From Ilyonectria destructans (lineage: Eukaryota; Ascomycota; Sordariomycetes; Hypocreales; Nectriaceae): a stretch of DNA of 64,000 nucleotides. The DNA lies in the NCBI GenBank assembly GCA_020740775.1, contig JAHEWK010000007.1, positions 2,356,001 through 2,420,000 on the forward strand, in the 5' to 3' direction. The notes under the pieces are model-generated. The model was given only the letters and a program-made list of their open reading frames with translations, was not told the DNA's origin and searched no databases. Position numbers and translations under genes: made by a program. This document shows positions 22,421 through 33,715 of the stretch, in pieces (the first letter of the stretch is position 1; each line of letters begins with the position of its first letter).

Positions 22421-24763
22421 ATGCCAGATGCCATGAGGCGGACGCGATCCGTTAAACATCAATCTCCAAAGCGCCGCGCGATGCAAAAGCAGGTATGCAA
22501 TCTACAAAGTCTTTTACATTAGAAAAAAAGACTCCATCTTGTACAGTAGCATGGCATGAAGTAACAATCCATACAGTGTGAGATTTGTCAGAAGCTACTC
22601 AATTTACTCCAATCTCCAGCTGAAATCCGAGGACAACTGGAAAATCACGTCACGATCAGCGACTGGAAAGACCTATTGGAATCTAAATGCCCCTTTCATG
22701 CGAAATTCATTGGGTCACTCCTGAGGCTTGATCTCACACCTCGTGCGGTTGAGGAAATCAACATCTCCTTGCTTGGATATGGAGGGCACGACCACGTCCA
22801 GATTCAAGGCAGCATCAAGATTCTTGGAAAATCCAAACTAATTGAATCCGGGGAGCTTTACATACTTCGCAGAGGTCCAAACTCTCAACAACAGGGAAGT
22901 GCAAGGCTTGTGAATCCCCTATGGGTTGATCATGGTCTCCTCAGAAAATGGAAAGAAAAATGCCTCTCTTCACACGGCGATGTGTGCGGTGTTGCACACA
23001 AGCAAACACATTACAACGATCATATCCGGCCTACATGGATCATTGATACATGGCGTCAATGTCTTGTACACCCACCCCAATTTCAACCATACGTGGCTCT
23101 TAGCTACGTTTGGGGAGGGACTCCCACCTTTATGGCTCGACTGAGCAATATCGCACAGTTACAGAACTCATTAGCACTATCGAATGGAAAGACTGAAGTA
23201 CCAATTCCACGGACAATACGAGATGCAATGAGTTGCGTTGAACGACTTGGTGAACGATACCTCTGGGTAGATTCTCTATGCATCGTCCAAGATGACCCGG
23301 TACACAAGGAGACAGAAATCGGCAAGATGGCGTCTATTTATGCAAATGCGCTTCTAACAATCATTGCTTCAGATGGCACTGATGCAAATGGCGGCCTTCC
23401 AGGACTTAGTGGCCTTACTGGACCAAGGTCTGCGACCCAAGTGGTCCATACTTTACGACCCGGCATACAGGTTGTCGAGAACATGGGTCATACAGACAGC
23501 ACAAAGTGGAAGACACGTGGATGGACATACCAAGAAAGCGTGTTCTCTCGAAGGCAGCTCATTTTTGAGGGTAACTGGGTGCGTTGGATTTGCCAATCCG
23601 CTATTTGGCGTGAAGTGGGTGAAAAACATGGTCGAGAAGGAGACACGCAACTAGAATTGTCGAGGGTTATCCCAGATCCATCACTGGTGCTGAATATGAT
23701 TGTCCAGTACAACATGAGAGACTTGACATATCCCGAGGATGCGCTTAATGGGTTCGCCGGTATCCTCAATACTTTCGCAACTAGCTTTGATGGAGGCTTC
23801 ATCTCAGGACTGCCTGCTGCCATGTTCTACCTGGCACTCCTCTGGGAACCCTTCGACATTCTCACTCGCCGAGCAGCAAAAGGGTCCAGTGCAGACGTTT
23901 GCCTCCCTAGTTGGAGTTGGATTGGTTGGAAAGGTGCACTGTCGGGATTTGCGTGGTCTTCAGCAATGGATTTTGTCAGATCTAGTTCATCGATGGAGGG
24001 ATCCCGGTTCTTCGACAGAGTCACGCCTCTTGTTAAGTGGCACTGGAAAAGTGCCTCAAAGGCACCCGAAGTTCCGATCCAAGACACCTGGTTTCGGTAC
24101 AAGCAAAAGTATGGTATCGGGGGACCGCAGAAACCGTGTCCCACTGGCTGGACTCGGTACAGCGCCGAAGTCGAACCGCCCTCCCCAGGAAAATTCATTT
24201 TCTCAGGACCGGAGCCCACCAACTCACCAACGTGCTTTTATAAGCATGATTCCGAGCCTGAGTCGGAGTTTTGGTATCCCGTTCCCCTACCGGATCCGTT
24301 GCAGATTTCCGACAGGCAAGTAGCTGCACCATTTATCTCATGTCGAACGAGACGAGCATATGTGTATGGAGGCGAAGTCATCACACCACTGTATAGAAGA
24401 GGTGGCATAGTCATTTCAGTTCGAGGCAACAAATCGGAGTGGATTGGCGCCATTCGACTTCAAGAGCGACCCCCAGGGCCTGATGAAGACAACATCAAAA
24501 GTCTTGTGGGCCAAAAGATGGAGTTGGTTGAAGTCGCCTTAGGTCGCGTGCCAAGGGATGCTCGCAAATGGCTAGAGCAGCATCAAGTGCTGGACGAATG
24601 GGATCACGAAGAGAGACCAGATCATAACGAGACATATGAGTACTACCATGTGTTTTGGATTGAGTGGAAGGACGGTATTGCCTATAGAAAAGCCATGGGC
24701 CGTGTGGAAAAGAATTTGTGGGAGGCGCAGGCACGTGAGAACATTGACTTGATTCTTGGATGA
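22421..24763 (+). CDS. Heterokaryon incompatibility (HET) domain protein
   Basis: Two exons, 22421-22492 and 22577-24763, joined across an 84-bp intron (GTATGC...CATACAG), encode about 752 residues. The large second exon has no ATG at its coding start; reading back in frame gives CEICQKLLNLLQ, the Cys-rich opening seen in many HET proteins, preceded by a good acceptor. That is why the small first exon is proposed. HET blocks are clear: PYVALSYVWGG (about residue 195), then IPRTIRDAM, LWVDSLCIVQDD, and MASIYANALLTI. Such proteins trigger cell death on non-self fusion. The C-terminal half is a long variable region. An NLR gene lies 1.4 kb further on. Confidence 0.85.
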
Positions 24764-24792
24764 GAAATAAATATAAATCAAACCCGTGACTG

Positions 24793-25161
24793 CTATCCCC
24801 GAACATCCTTCACCTCCTTTGTCCTTTCTGAATCAGGTTGATCTCCAGTGTTGACTGTTGTTTCGTGTTCTATCATCATGATGGACGCATTTTCCGCGAC
24901 AGGTCGGTGTTTTATCCCTTTAGGGACAGTATACATGTCTCCAACTTCCATCACAACATCGTCTTGGCCCTCAATCTCCATCCGCAACTTGCCGCTCAGG
25001 AGATAGAAGATTTCGTCTGAATTTGGGTGGGCGTGCCAGATGAAGGCACCGTCGATTTTGGCAACTTTGACGTGGTGATCATTTATTGTAGCGACAAGTC
25101 GTGGGGACCATGTCTCGGTGAAGGAATCGAGAAGTCTGGGAATAGAGGCCGGTTTAGACAT
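24793..25161 (-). CDS. Small cupin-domain protein
   Basis: A single-exon gene of 122 residues, about the size of a lone cupin_2 domain. The metal-site motifs are WHAHPNSDEIFY (His, His, Glu) and PKGIKHRP (His), with the conserved glycine-rich turn GDMYTVPKG. It probably binds a divalent metal. Fungal proteins of this kind are mostly uncharacterised; enzymatic isomerase, dioxygenase or binding roles are all possible. It ends only 30 bp from the 3' end of the HET gene, convergently. Confidence 0.85.
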   Translation of the reverse strand: MSKPASIPRLLDSFTETWSPRLVATINDHHVKVAKIDGAFIWHAHPNSDEIFYLLSGKLRMEIEGQDDVVMEVGDMYTVPKGIKHRPVAENASIMMIEHETTVNTGDQPDSERTKEVKDVRG

Positions 25162-26198
25162 GGCGACGAATCGGGTGGCTTAGAAAGAAAGGTGGAAATT
25201 AGGCGTGATCGGATATGCAAAAATTGCCATAGGTTGAGTTAGCACTCCGATGATTTATATTAGTGTCACAGAGTATGGACCCCCCGTGAATGTCATTCCC
25301 AAGGCGTAGAAAAGCGGTAGCGCACGCCCTTGGAGTGGGGCGTTCTCGGTCAACATACATTTGTTAGTAAGAAGCGCGTTTTGGACCTTCTCCTGTCATC
25401 CCCCGTATTGCGTGTCAGCTCACCTTGTATTCGAAAGTCGTTTTATCTCTCATATTGTCCATACAACTTTATAATCCTTCCTATTCAGTACTTCCTTTTT
25501 CTCTACAAGATTACGTACAAGCTCTAAGAGAGATTGCATGGATTGGGAAGGTAGGTACTTTCATACGAAGTACTATGGCTAGGACCGATGCTCAATCAAA
25601 ATCACCCGTCCAGCGAAATAATCGTCAATTTTCCACTCAGCGGAGATAGAACGGCGCAATTCAGGGCTCTAGAAAGAAGTAAATGTGCAACGACCTACTA
25701 AATGTACATTTCCATCCCAAGTCACAGTGTACACAAGTCAATCCGTATCACGTGGTGGCTCTCAGCCTCATTCTTTCATTCATTCTCTTATACGCTGGGC
25801 AGCATTGATTACCCCGCTCTTAGGCAGCGTTGATAAATCCCGCTTTTAGGCATCCGTCAACCCCGCAGCAGGATCGACCGGGAACTTCGATTGTGACATC
25901 CTGACCCATCAAGCAAGATTCAACAGTCAACCCACTTTTTGCCGACTATCTCGCTTATAGCAAACATTGAAGCCAACCTGTGACTTGAATTGTACGCCCT
26001 TCTAACCATTTGATTCACCCTCTCCCCGACTAGAGCGGACGTAGATTTCCGAGTCAGCTGCTTGACCATCGGATCGCTGGCCTCTTGCTTCATGATTCCA
26101 GATCCCACTGAACCAGGCCAAATCCAGCTAAGGGTTACATCGGACCTCGTTTGTCTCTGTCTATCTTTGTGAGGCTCCTCTTGGTCTCTGTGGACACG
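25162..26198. other. Intergenic, short tandem repeat upstream of the NLR gene
   Basis: No gene found. At 25799-25867 a unit of 25-26 bp, GCAGC(A/G)TTGAT followed by CCCGCT and TTAG, is repeated twice, with a partial third copy. It lies about 330-400 bp upstream of the NLR start and is the only structured element I see. Confidence 0.4.
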
Positions 26199-29100
26199 AT
26201 GTTCCCTCGGCCATCGAGCAGAGACGATTTTCAAATCGCCATTATTTGTGCCCTGCCGGCCGAATATGACGCTGTCTATGACAGCTTCGATGATCGGTGG
26301 GATGAGAAGGGGAAGGACCTCGGAAAAGCTCCAGGTGACCCTAACCGCTATGTTACTGGCCTCATGGGCGATCTACCCGTCGTTCTCGTCCTCTTGCCGG
26401 GGATGGGCAAGGTCAACGCGGCTAGTGCCGCGGCTAGTCTGCGCTCCAGCTACAGCAACTTGAAGTGGGCTCTTCTGGTTGGTATCTGCGGCGCCGTGCC
26501 ACAGGTAGATGGGGCCGAGGTGTTACTTGGAGACGTTATTATCAGCAGATACGTGATCCAGTACGACTTCGGCCGACAGTACTCCGATGAGTTCGTACCG
26601 AAGAAGACCATCGAAGACACCCTCGGCAAGCCAAGCAAAGAGATTCGAATTTTGAACGCATTGCTGGAAACCCGGTCTTCCCGTGATGCATTGGAGAAAA
26701 GAACGGCAGAATTTCTCCAACGGTTACAGGCCAAGGTTGCAACGACGAAGTATCGAGGTGTGTACGACTATCCCGGGACAACAAATGACAAGCTCTTCAA
26801 GAAGGGCTACCGCCACAAGCACCAAGACCCAAATGACTGCAAGATCTGCGAGGCCTGTTCCAGTCATGTTGATCCGGTGTGCCTAAAAGCGTTGGAACAC
26901 ACCTGTGCGGAGCTCAATTGTTCCGATGTGGAGGTTGATGCTCGAGGGGAGCGGTTCCAAGAGAGAAAGCAACTGGAGCAGCAGGACAGTGTTGCAGCTC
27001 AAACGCCGGTTGTGTTCATGGGAGGGATTGCCTCAGGAGACAAAGTCATGAAGTCTGCCGAACATCGAGATAGCATCTCACAGTTTCATAAAGTCATTGC
27101 GTTCGAGATGGAAGGCGCCGGGGTGTGGGATGAGATGTCGTGCATTGTGGTCAAGGGAGTCTGTGATTATGCAGATTCACACAAGCAAAAGAACTGGCAA
27201 AACTTTGCGGCATCCACAGCAGCCTCCGCGGCAAAGGCTCTTTTGGCGAGCTACTTCCAGGCGAATAACGTCAAAGAGCAAACCTCTGGTCAGTACAATT
27301 TCTCATGTTAATCGACACTATGATTGGTCCTCTAATTCTATCCACTCGCAACTATTTCAATGACCACAGTTTGACTAATACATACTAGGCCTACGGAGCT
27401 ACTACATTCCACCCGCTAAAAATGACATGTTTGTGGGACGCAAGGATGTGATCAGTTCACTCACAGAACTGCTCTTCAACAAAGGAACCAAACGGGTCGC
27501 CTTGGTCGGATTGGGTGGGATTGGGAAGACCCAAGTGGCTTTGCAAGTCGCATTCTGGGCAAAAGAGAACATGCCCGACTACTCTGTTTTCTGGATACCT
27601 GCTCTGAGTAGCGCAAGTTTCGAGCAGGCATGTGGTGACATGGCAAAGAAGCTTGGCATTTCTATGACTGAAAATGAGGACATCAAGGAGACAATTCGAA
27701 CGTATCTCAAGTCTGGAAATGCAGGGAAATGGCTTCTTGTCCTTGATAATGCAGACGATGAGACTATTCTGTATCAGGCATCAGACCGATCCAACGGAAT
27801 CCTCGACTTCATTCCACAGACCGATGACGGACGTCTCCTACTTACAACACGCTCACAAAAGGTTGCCGTCAAGATTGCAAGAAACAAGGTGGTCAAGTTG
27901 CCTCCGATGAGTTTTCACGAAGCTAGGGATCTCTTGGAGGAGTCTTTGAGCGATACAGACCAATTGGAGGACAAGGAGCTAGTCACTAAGCTTCTGGAAA
28001 GGCTCACTTACCTCCCACTGGCGATTGCTCAGGCGACGGCCTATATGGAGATTCATGAGGTACCAGTCGCAAGATATCTCAAGCTCTGTGAGAGCACAAG
28101 TCTAGGCATGTTCCAGTTGATGAGCGAGGCTTTCCTTGACGATGCTCACTATACTGAAAGCCAAGGTGCGGTCGCGACCACTTGGTTCATATCATTCAAG
28201 CACATCCATGAGACGAATGCCGCTGCTGCACGTCTTCTGTCGTTTATCACATGGATTGAGCCGAAGACGATTCCTTGGTCAATGCTGCCTAGTCTAGGGT
28301 CGGAGCAAGAAAAGACGCAAGCGATGGGCACACTACGCGGATATGGCTTCCTTAGCGAAAGGGAGGAGGAAGGCGTATTCGACATGCATAGTTTGGTGCA
28401 TTTGGTCATGCAGTCATGGACCTATAAGCAGGGAGCCGACGAGAAAGCGAAGACGGATGTTCTTGCGCACCTTACCGACATTTTCCCATCCTCTGACTGG
28501 GAAAATCGAGAGTTGTGGCGGCAATACATGCCACATGCCCTTAGTGTATATCGGGCGTACAAAGGAGTTGATGCATCAAAAGGTACTGAATTGGGCTATC
28601 GGCTAGGGCTTTGCTTGTATGAGGATGGTCAAATAAGGGAGTCGGCCAAGGTGCTCAAGTGGGTCGTGGAGATGGATGAGACATCATTAGCAGAGGACCA
28701 CCCTAGTCGACTTACCTCACAGCATGCACTTGCAGGAGCATATCAAGCCAACGGACAAGTCAAAGAGGCAATCAAGCTACTACAGCATATAGTAGCAATA
28801 GAGGCGACATTATCAGCAGAGGACGACCCTGATCGACTTACCTCACAGCATGAGCTTGCAAGAGCATATCAAGCTAACGGGCAAGTTAAAGAGGCAGTCG
28901 AGCTACTGCAGTATGTAGTAGCAATACGGGAGATATTATTAGCAGAGGACCACCCTGATCGACTTGCCTCACAGCATGAGCTTGCAAGAGCATATCAAGC
29001 CAACGGGCAAGTCAAAGAAGCAATCGAGCTACTGCAGCATGTAGTAGCAATACGGGAGACATCATTAGCAGAGGACCACCCTCGTCGACTGATCTCACAG

Positions 29101-29376
29101 CATGAGCTTGCAAGAGCATATCAAGCCAACGGGCAAGTCAAAGAGGCAGTCGAGCTACTGCAACATATAGTAGCAATACAGGAGATATCGTTAGCAGAAG
29201 ACCACCCTAATCGACTTGCCTCACAGCATGAGCTTGCAAGAGTATATCAAGCCAACGGGCAAGTCAAAGAAGCAATCGAGCTACTGCAGCATGTAGTAGC
29301 AATACAGGAGACATCGTTAGCAGAGGACCACCCTGATCGAATTCTGTCGGAAAATCTTCTGCAAACGATGCTGTGA
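26199..29376 (+). CDS. STAND/NLR protein: PNP_UDP - NB-ARC - TPR
   Basis: Two exons, 26199-27288 and 27389-29376, encode about 1025 residues. Residues about 12-350 form a nucleoside phosphorylase-like (PNP_UDP) sensor or effector domain: IAIICALPAEYDAV at its start, GICGAVP, and FEMEGAGVWDE near its end. The NB-ARC region starts at MFVGRKDVI; the P-loop is GLGGIGKT (404-411), with WLLVLDNADD as Walker B and TYLPLAIAQA as the GxP-like motif. Residues about 800-1015 are 42-residue TPR units (LARAYQANGQVKEA...LLQ). The phase-1 intron joins S|GLRSYYIPP. This architecture is a known fungal NLR class linked to non-self recognition and programmed cell death. The repeats are strikingly similar at DNA level. 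Confidence 0.93.
28699..29340 (+). repeat. Tandem 126-bp coding repeats (TPR units)
   Basis: About five consecutive 126-bp units start near 28699, 28825, 28951, 29077 and 29203, with a truncated sixth. Later units differ at few positions, including silent ones, so similarity is at DNA level rather than only protein level. This points to recent duplication or gene conversion inside the NLR gene. Unit number is likely to vary between strains. Confidence 0.9.
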
Positions 29377-30557
29377 TGGTTCTGTTAGTCACATGATAGT
29401 TTTAGTTGTAGTCAGGCTCCCAGCCTGCTAGGTTAGTCCTTGAAGTGGTGGATTGGTCCAAGTCTCAAGCCAGGCACTCTTTCCCCTTCTTTAGCTTACT
29501 TGCACCCCTCGTCTTGCCTTTTTTTTTCACTGCCCAATCTGTCGCAGCAGCTCCTGACGCTATTTCCTCTTCTTACCAGCTGTTTGCATTAAAATGCACT
29601 ATGTCAATTATTTCCAGGAGTCATATTAGCTTTCTCATTCTTTGGCGCAGCTTGACTAAGTCTCTTCCTTCAATCTCGGCGTTAGCGACAACTTCTTCTA
29701 TCTCTTAAGCACGGTCTACACTAAGTGCATCTCCCAACAAGAAATACTACATATGTGCGTTAGACGAGAGCAAATAAGTAGGTGATGCTTCATAATGGGC
29801 AAGATTATATACCTTTCGCATATACGACTTGGAAGACACAGGCTCCCGTGAAAGACAACACATTTAAGGATATTCGTTCTGCACTGTACTCCCCTGTATT
29901 GACTATTGATCCATAGAAATTGCATCACACTATCTGAGCTAGATACCACTGTTTAGTCAGGCCTAACTAGAAGAAGCATACCGTCAGCGGATAGTTAATC
30001 GCTTTGCGATAGTAATAGCCTATAGGGAATGGTTCGGTGAGGAGAGTATAGTTTTCATTTCTCCTACGAGACCTAGTACAGCGTCGCCATTACCATACAG
30101 TATAGTTACTCGTACATGACTTGCCAAGCTCTTTATGTACCAAGAGCAACCTCCCGTGCTTTCAAATGTGGCACCCTCAGGAATGCTAGCTAGCCTCAGC
30201 CAATTATAGCTCTTCAGATGTACCGAGTGGTACTACGAGATACTGATAATACATGCTCCAAATATCGATAGTTTGCAATAGCGAAACCCAATGTCGCTCC
30301 TATTGATATCAATTACGAGACTTTTACTCGAGGGTTTACAGTCCTCTAGCGAATCCATTATTTCATCACCGATCTTTGCTTTGGATATACATAAAGTCAA
30401 TATTACAAGCCCATAGCCAAGGGTGAACGTTCCATTGAGCACTTGACAATCAATCAAGCTTTCGACGTTGTATCGAGGGAGTAGCTAGGTTGTACCAAAT
30501 TCCAGAGTCAAACGACCGAGATATTGCTCACATTGATTCCAACTACTCTAATGTTTA
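29377..30557. other. 1.2-kb intergenic region, no supported gene
   Basis: The first part has a pyrimidine-rich stretch and a T-run near 29520; the second is stop-rich and AT-rich. A 74-codon minus-strand frame at 30233-30457 has no recognised similarity and no splice partner. It may hold decayed sequence. Confidence 0.4.
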
Positions 30558-32916
30558 CTACTCGCGACGACCGCCGGTGACCCTACCAAAGTGATCAGAC
30601 AAAACCCAACCTTGATCACTAAATGTAGGGAGACCAGGTGGCCTCTGTGAATTATCCGCAGCAGCCCAAGACATCGCTTCAGGGTGAAAACCAGCACCGG
30701 TATCAGCCCATGTGAATCCAACGTCATCACTGCCGCCCAGCCCATTTGCTGGAGTAAACAACGGGTAGTAATCGCCCATACCTGCCACATTACCCAAATG
30801 TGAAAACTGGGGACTGGAGGGGGGGATGTTGCTTGGATCTGGCTCTCGGAATTCTTGCCCTCCTTGATTTGGCTGCTGGACATCGGATTCTCGGTTGCTC
30901 GCTGGGGCGCCCGCTTGCTGCTGTCTGTCAACGGCTCTCCGCAGGGAATACCCTTCAGCGTTTTCAGACACATTCACGGCCAGGTTTTGCCCTACACAGA
31001 GCAATCGCCGAATTGTATCAAGACTCCTACCAATCCCAGGGGTGTGTGATGCCTCATCTTGGAGGACTCTAACCGCAGCTCCGAGTCTCGTTGCGGCCTC
31101 ATCTCTCCTGAACTGGGTCGAAGCCGTCCTCAATTCCTGTACCTCGATGGTTGCGGCAATGAAGATGCAGTAACTCACTTGGTACGTCATGAGGCGGTGA
31201 GGGAACGTGCGCGTGTACAGCCCGTGAATGGCGTACATCTGTTGTGAGTGTCTGGTACAAACACTCATGTGCTGGTCTCTCTGACGTACATCTGGTGAGA
31301 TCAAATATGGTCGTCGAAGGAGTATCCGCAGAGTGTGATAAAGAAGGCTACATCATATTAGATTTGAAACCTGTGACAGGAGAAGGGGCCTCTTACTTGA
31401 GCGATACGATATGGGGTGGGGGGCTTTGAGGCATTGCAGCAGGCTCGCTGATTTTAAGACCATTGGGAAGTTCATCGTACCACTGCTGAAACCTCGCATC
31501 AAGATCATCAACTTGTGTTGTGAAATTCTCGTGACTCGGAATGCTTGAGAATAACAGCATCATGTCGGTTGTGATCTCGTGGATGCGGCAGAACGCGCAA
31601 AACGCCGAGCTATTCAAGGACGGCGAAGGAGAAAACGTCTCCAGTACCTCGAGGGCGTGGACGGGTCGCCACGGGCGGTCATCATCAAACTTGTCCAAGA
31701 TGTCCTGGGTGGAAAATGGCTGCCTTGTCAAAGACGGTGGGCGGCCCAGGGCAAGACTCAGCGTCTTGTCCCAGATGTAAGCCGAGTTGTAGAGACGCTT
31801 TCGAGTCTCCATTTCGGCCGGTGTCCAACGTTCCAGTTTCGCGAGCTTGGTTGTGTCGAGGTGAAGTCCGATGTCCGTCATCATTCGAAGGGCCATACCG
31901 GTGTACAGCCAGCCCTCAGAGCTGTTTCCCATGGCACCCTGTCGCCCACCAAGTATCAGGAGCCCCTGGATGGTAGGGATGGACGGCCTGGGCGCAGCCA
32001 TCTCCTCTAACAGCAGCATCTTGGCCTGGGCAATGTACTGGTCTCCTCTGCCAACGCCCTGGAAATTGGGATGCTGCTCGGGCAAGTGTCTCGCCACCAG
32101 CCCAAAAATACACATCAGCAAGAAGTTGGAGCAATACGGCCCTCCGAGAGCCAAGTCCATGATCATGGCCGGTCGATAGACACAGTTGTGCAGAGGGTGC
32201 AGCCAGGTCCAATAGATATCTAGAAGAGCCAAACCGGTCTCCGTAGCAACTCCAGTGCCCCTGATGAAAGGTTGCGTGGTGATCAACGGCGTCCAAACCG
32301 AGTCCATTAATGCGTACTGGGACCGCAAGGTATCAATGTGGGGTGAGTTTGGCTCGTTTCCGTCCGCACCGCCCCCTTCCTTCAAAGATCCAGCGTGAAA
32401 ACGGCTTGTAGGGCCATTGTAAGTAATGGTTCCATCGTCACCGATGCCGACTTGGAACCAAAGAGACGAAGCAGGATTCAGCGAGCGGCCGGTGGATGGC
32501 GACGCCGTGTCATTTGCCGTTACTGGGCTGAGATCCGACGCTGGTTGTGCCACTGTCATGGGCACGGCGGATTCAGGACGTTGCAATGTGTTTGATGGTT
32601 GTTGGTCCTGGGAAGAGCCCCGTATTGATGCCTCCAAGTCTCTGATGCGAGCATTAGCATTCCGAAGCCGACTCTCTGTCGAGTTCTGGGACGGCCAGAC
32701 GCATTCTTCGCCCGAGCGGCCACAGCCACGACAGACGGGTTGATCGCCACTGCACTTCACTTTGCGCGATTTGCAGGTGGTGCAGGCGAAGCCGTATCGT
32801 CGGACTCTTCGGGTGGATCGTCGCGCCGCTGAAGAACGGGGTGGTAAACTCGAGCTTTCACCAGCGGATCCAGCTCCATCGCCATCTGAGATTGAGGATG
32901 CCATGTCATCGGCCAT
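30558..32916 (-). CDS. Zn2Cys6 transcription factor with Fungal_trans domain
   Basis: Two exons, 31397-32916 and 30558-31347, encode 769 residues. The zinc cluster is CTTCKSRKVKC, SGDQPVC, RGCGRSGEEC, with correct six-residue loops, near residues 45-72, followed by an ESRLRNANARIRDLEA coiled-coil stretch. The PF04082 middle homology region carries GLALLDIYWTWLHP and GMALRMMTDIGLHLD. The 49-bp intron (GTAAGA...ATGTAG) joins IVSL|NLLYHTLRILLRRPY, a highly conserved helix that fixes the junction. The C-terminus is Gln/Pro/Ser-rich, suiting an activation domain. It sits beside an MFS transporter and a CoA-transferase fusion, and is the best candidate regulator of that cluster (inference). Confidence 0.9.
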
Positions 32917-33715
32917 AGGGGATTTTTACACTCATCAAGCGTCGCAGGAATTGCGAAGAGCTACATGGAATCCTGAAAAGTCGCAATTGACAACATTTGA
33001 TGCGTGCCCTGCCGGAGAAGACGCCGTCTCAGCGACTTGTCAGGTTAATTCGGCGCGATTCTCAGGTGGCCCATCAATTGCTCAAGTCAGCAATTCGACC
33101 CACTCCTTCTTGTGCAATTGTTTGGTTGTTCGATGTCGCCGTCAATCATTTGGTTCAATGTTCATGAATCTTTTGTGAGTTGTACACTTCAGGGAGGCTG
33201 AGGAAGACGGAAATGCATTCGCGCGGGGTTGATACTTGCTGACTGCTGACCTAATCAGCCTAGCGACTACCCTACACAATACCAATTTTATCATCTCCAT
33301 CATGGAAACTCTAGAATCCAATAGAAGAGAAAGAAGGGAACAGATAGAGTATTAAATAAATAAATATCACGACATTTCTAAAGTATTTCCTCTTATGTGT
33401 CCAAGGGTAGAATGCAAAAAACTGAATTGCCCCTCCAGGTGAACGCAAATGGTGTGGAAATTCGCGAAATGTCAAAACTATCTTAATCCATATCCAAGCC
33501 TATACGATATTTTGCTTAGTTGTAATTTTATGTCTTAGTTAAGCTCAAGCAGCTCGCAAGCATAATTCTACAATCCCAGTGGCAACAAAGAGTGGATTCA
33601 GCTTCGGTTGCAAGGCTATGTACTACTTCGCTACTACGGTATAACTGGACTATCTCTAGCATTAATTCCATGGCGGAATAATATTGGATAATTCCTGACC
33701 AAGATGTGCGGCAAT
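32917..33715. other. Intergenic spacer between two minus-strand genes
   Basis: Promoter of the regulator plus the 3' region of the transporter. Nothing else recognised. Confidence 0.45.

Noticed and set aside
28699..29340. CRISPR-like array
   Set aside because: Units are contiguous and coding with no spacers; they are TPR repeats in a eukaryotic gene.
29445..29708. 87-codon plus-strand open frame after the NLR gene
   Set aside because: Hydrophobic character comes from a pyrimidine-rich tract; no start context or family match.
30233..30457. Possible N-terminus of a recognition-type gene on the minus strand
   Set aside because: No motif, no downstream continuation across a plausible intron.
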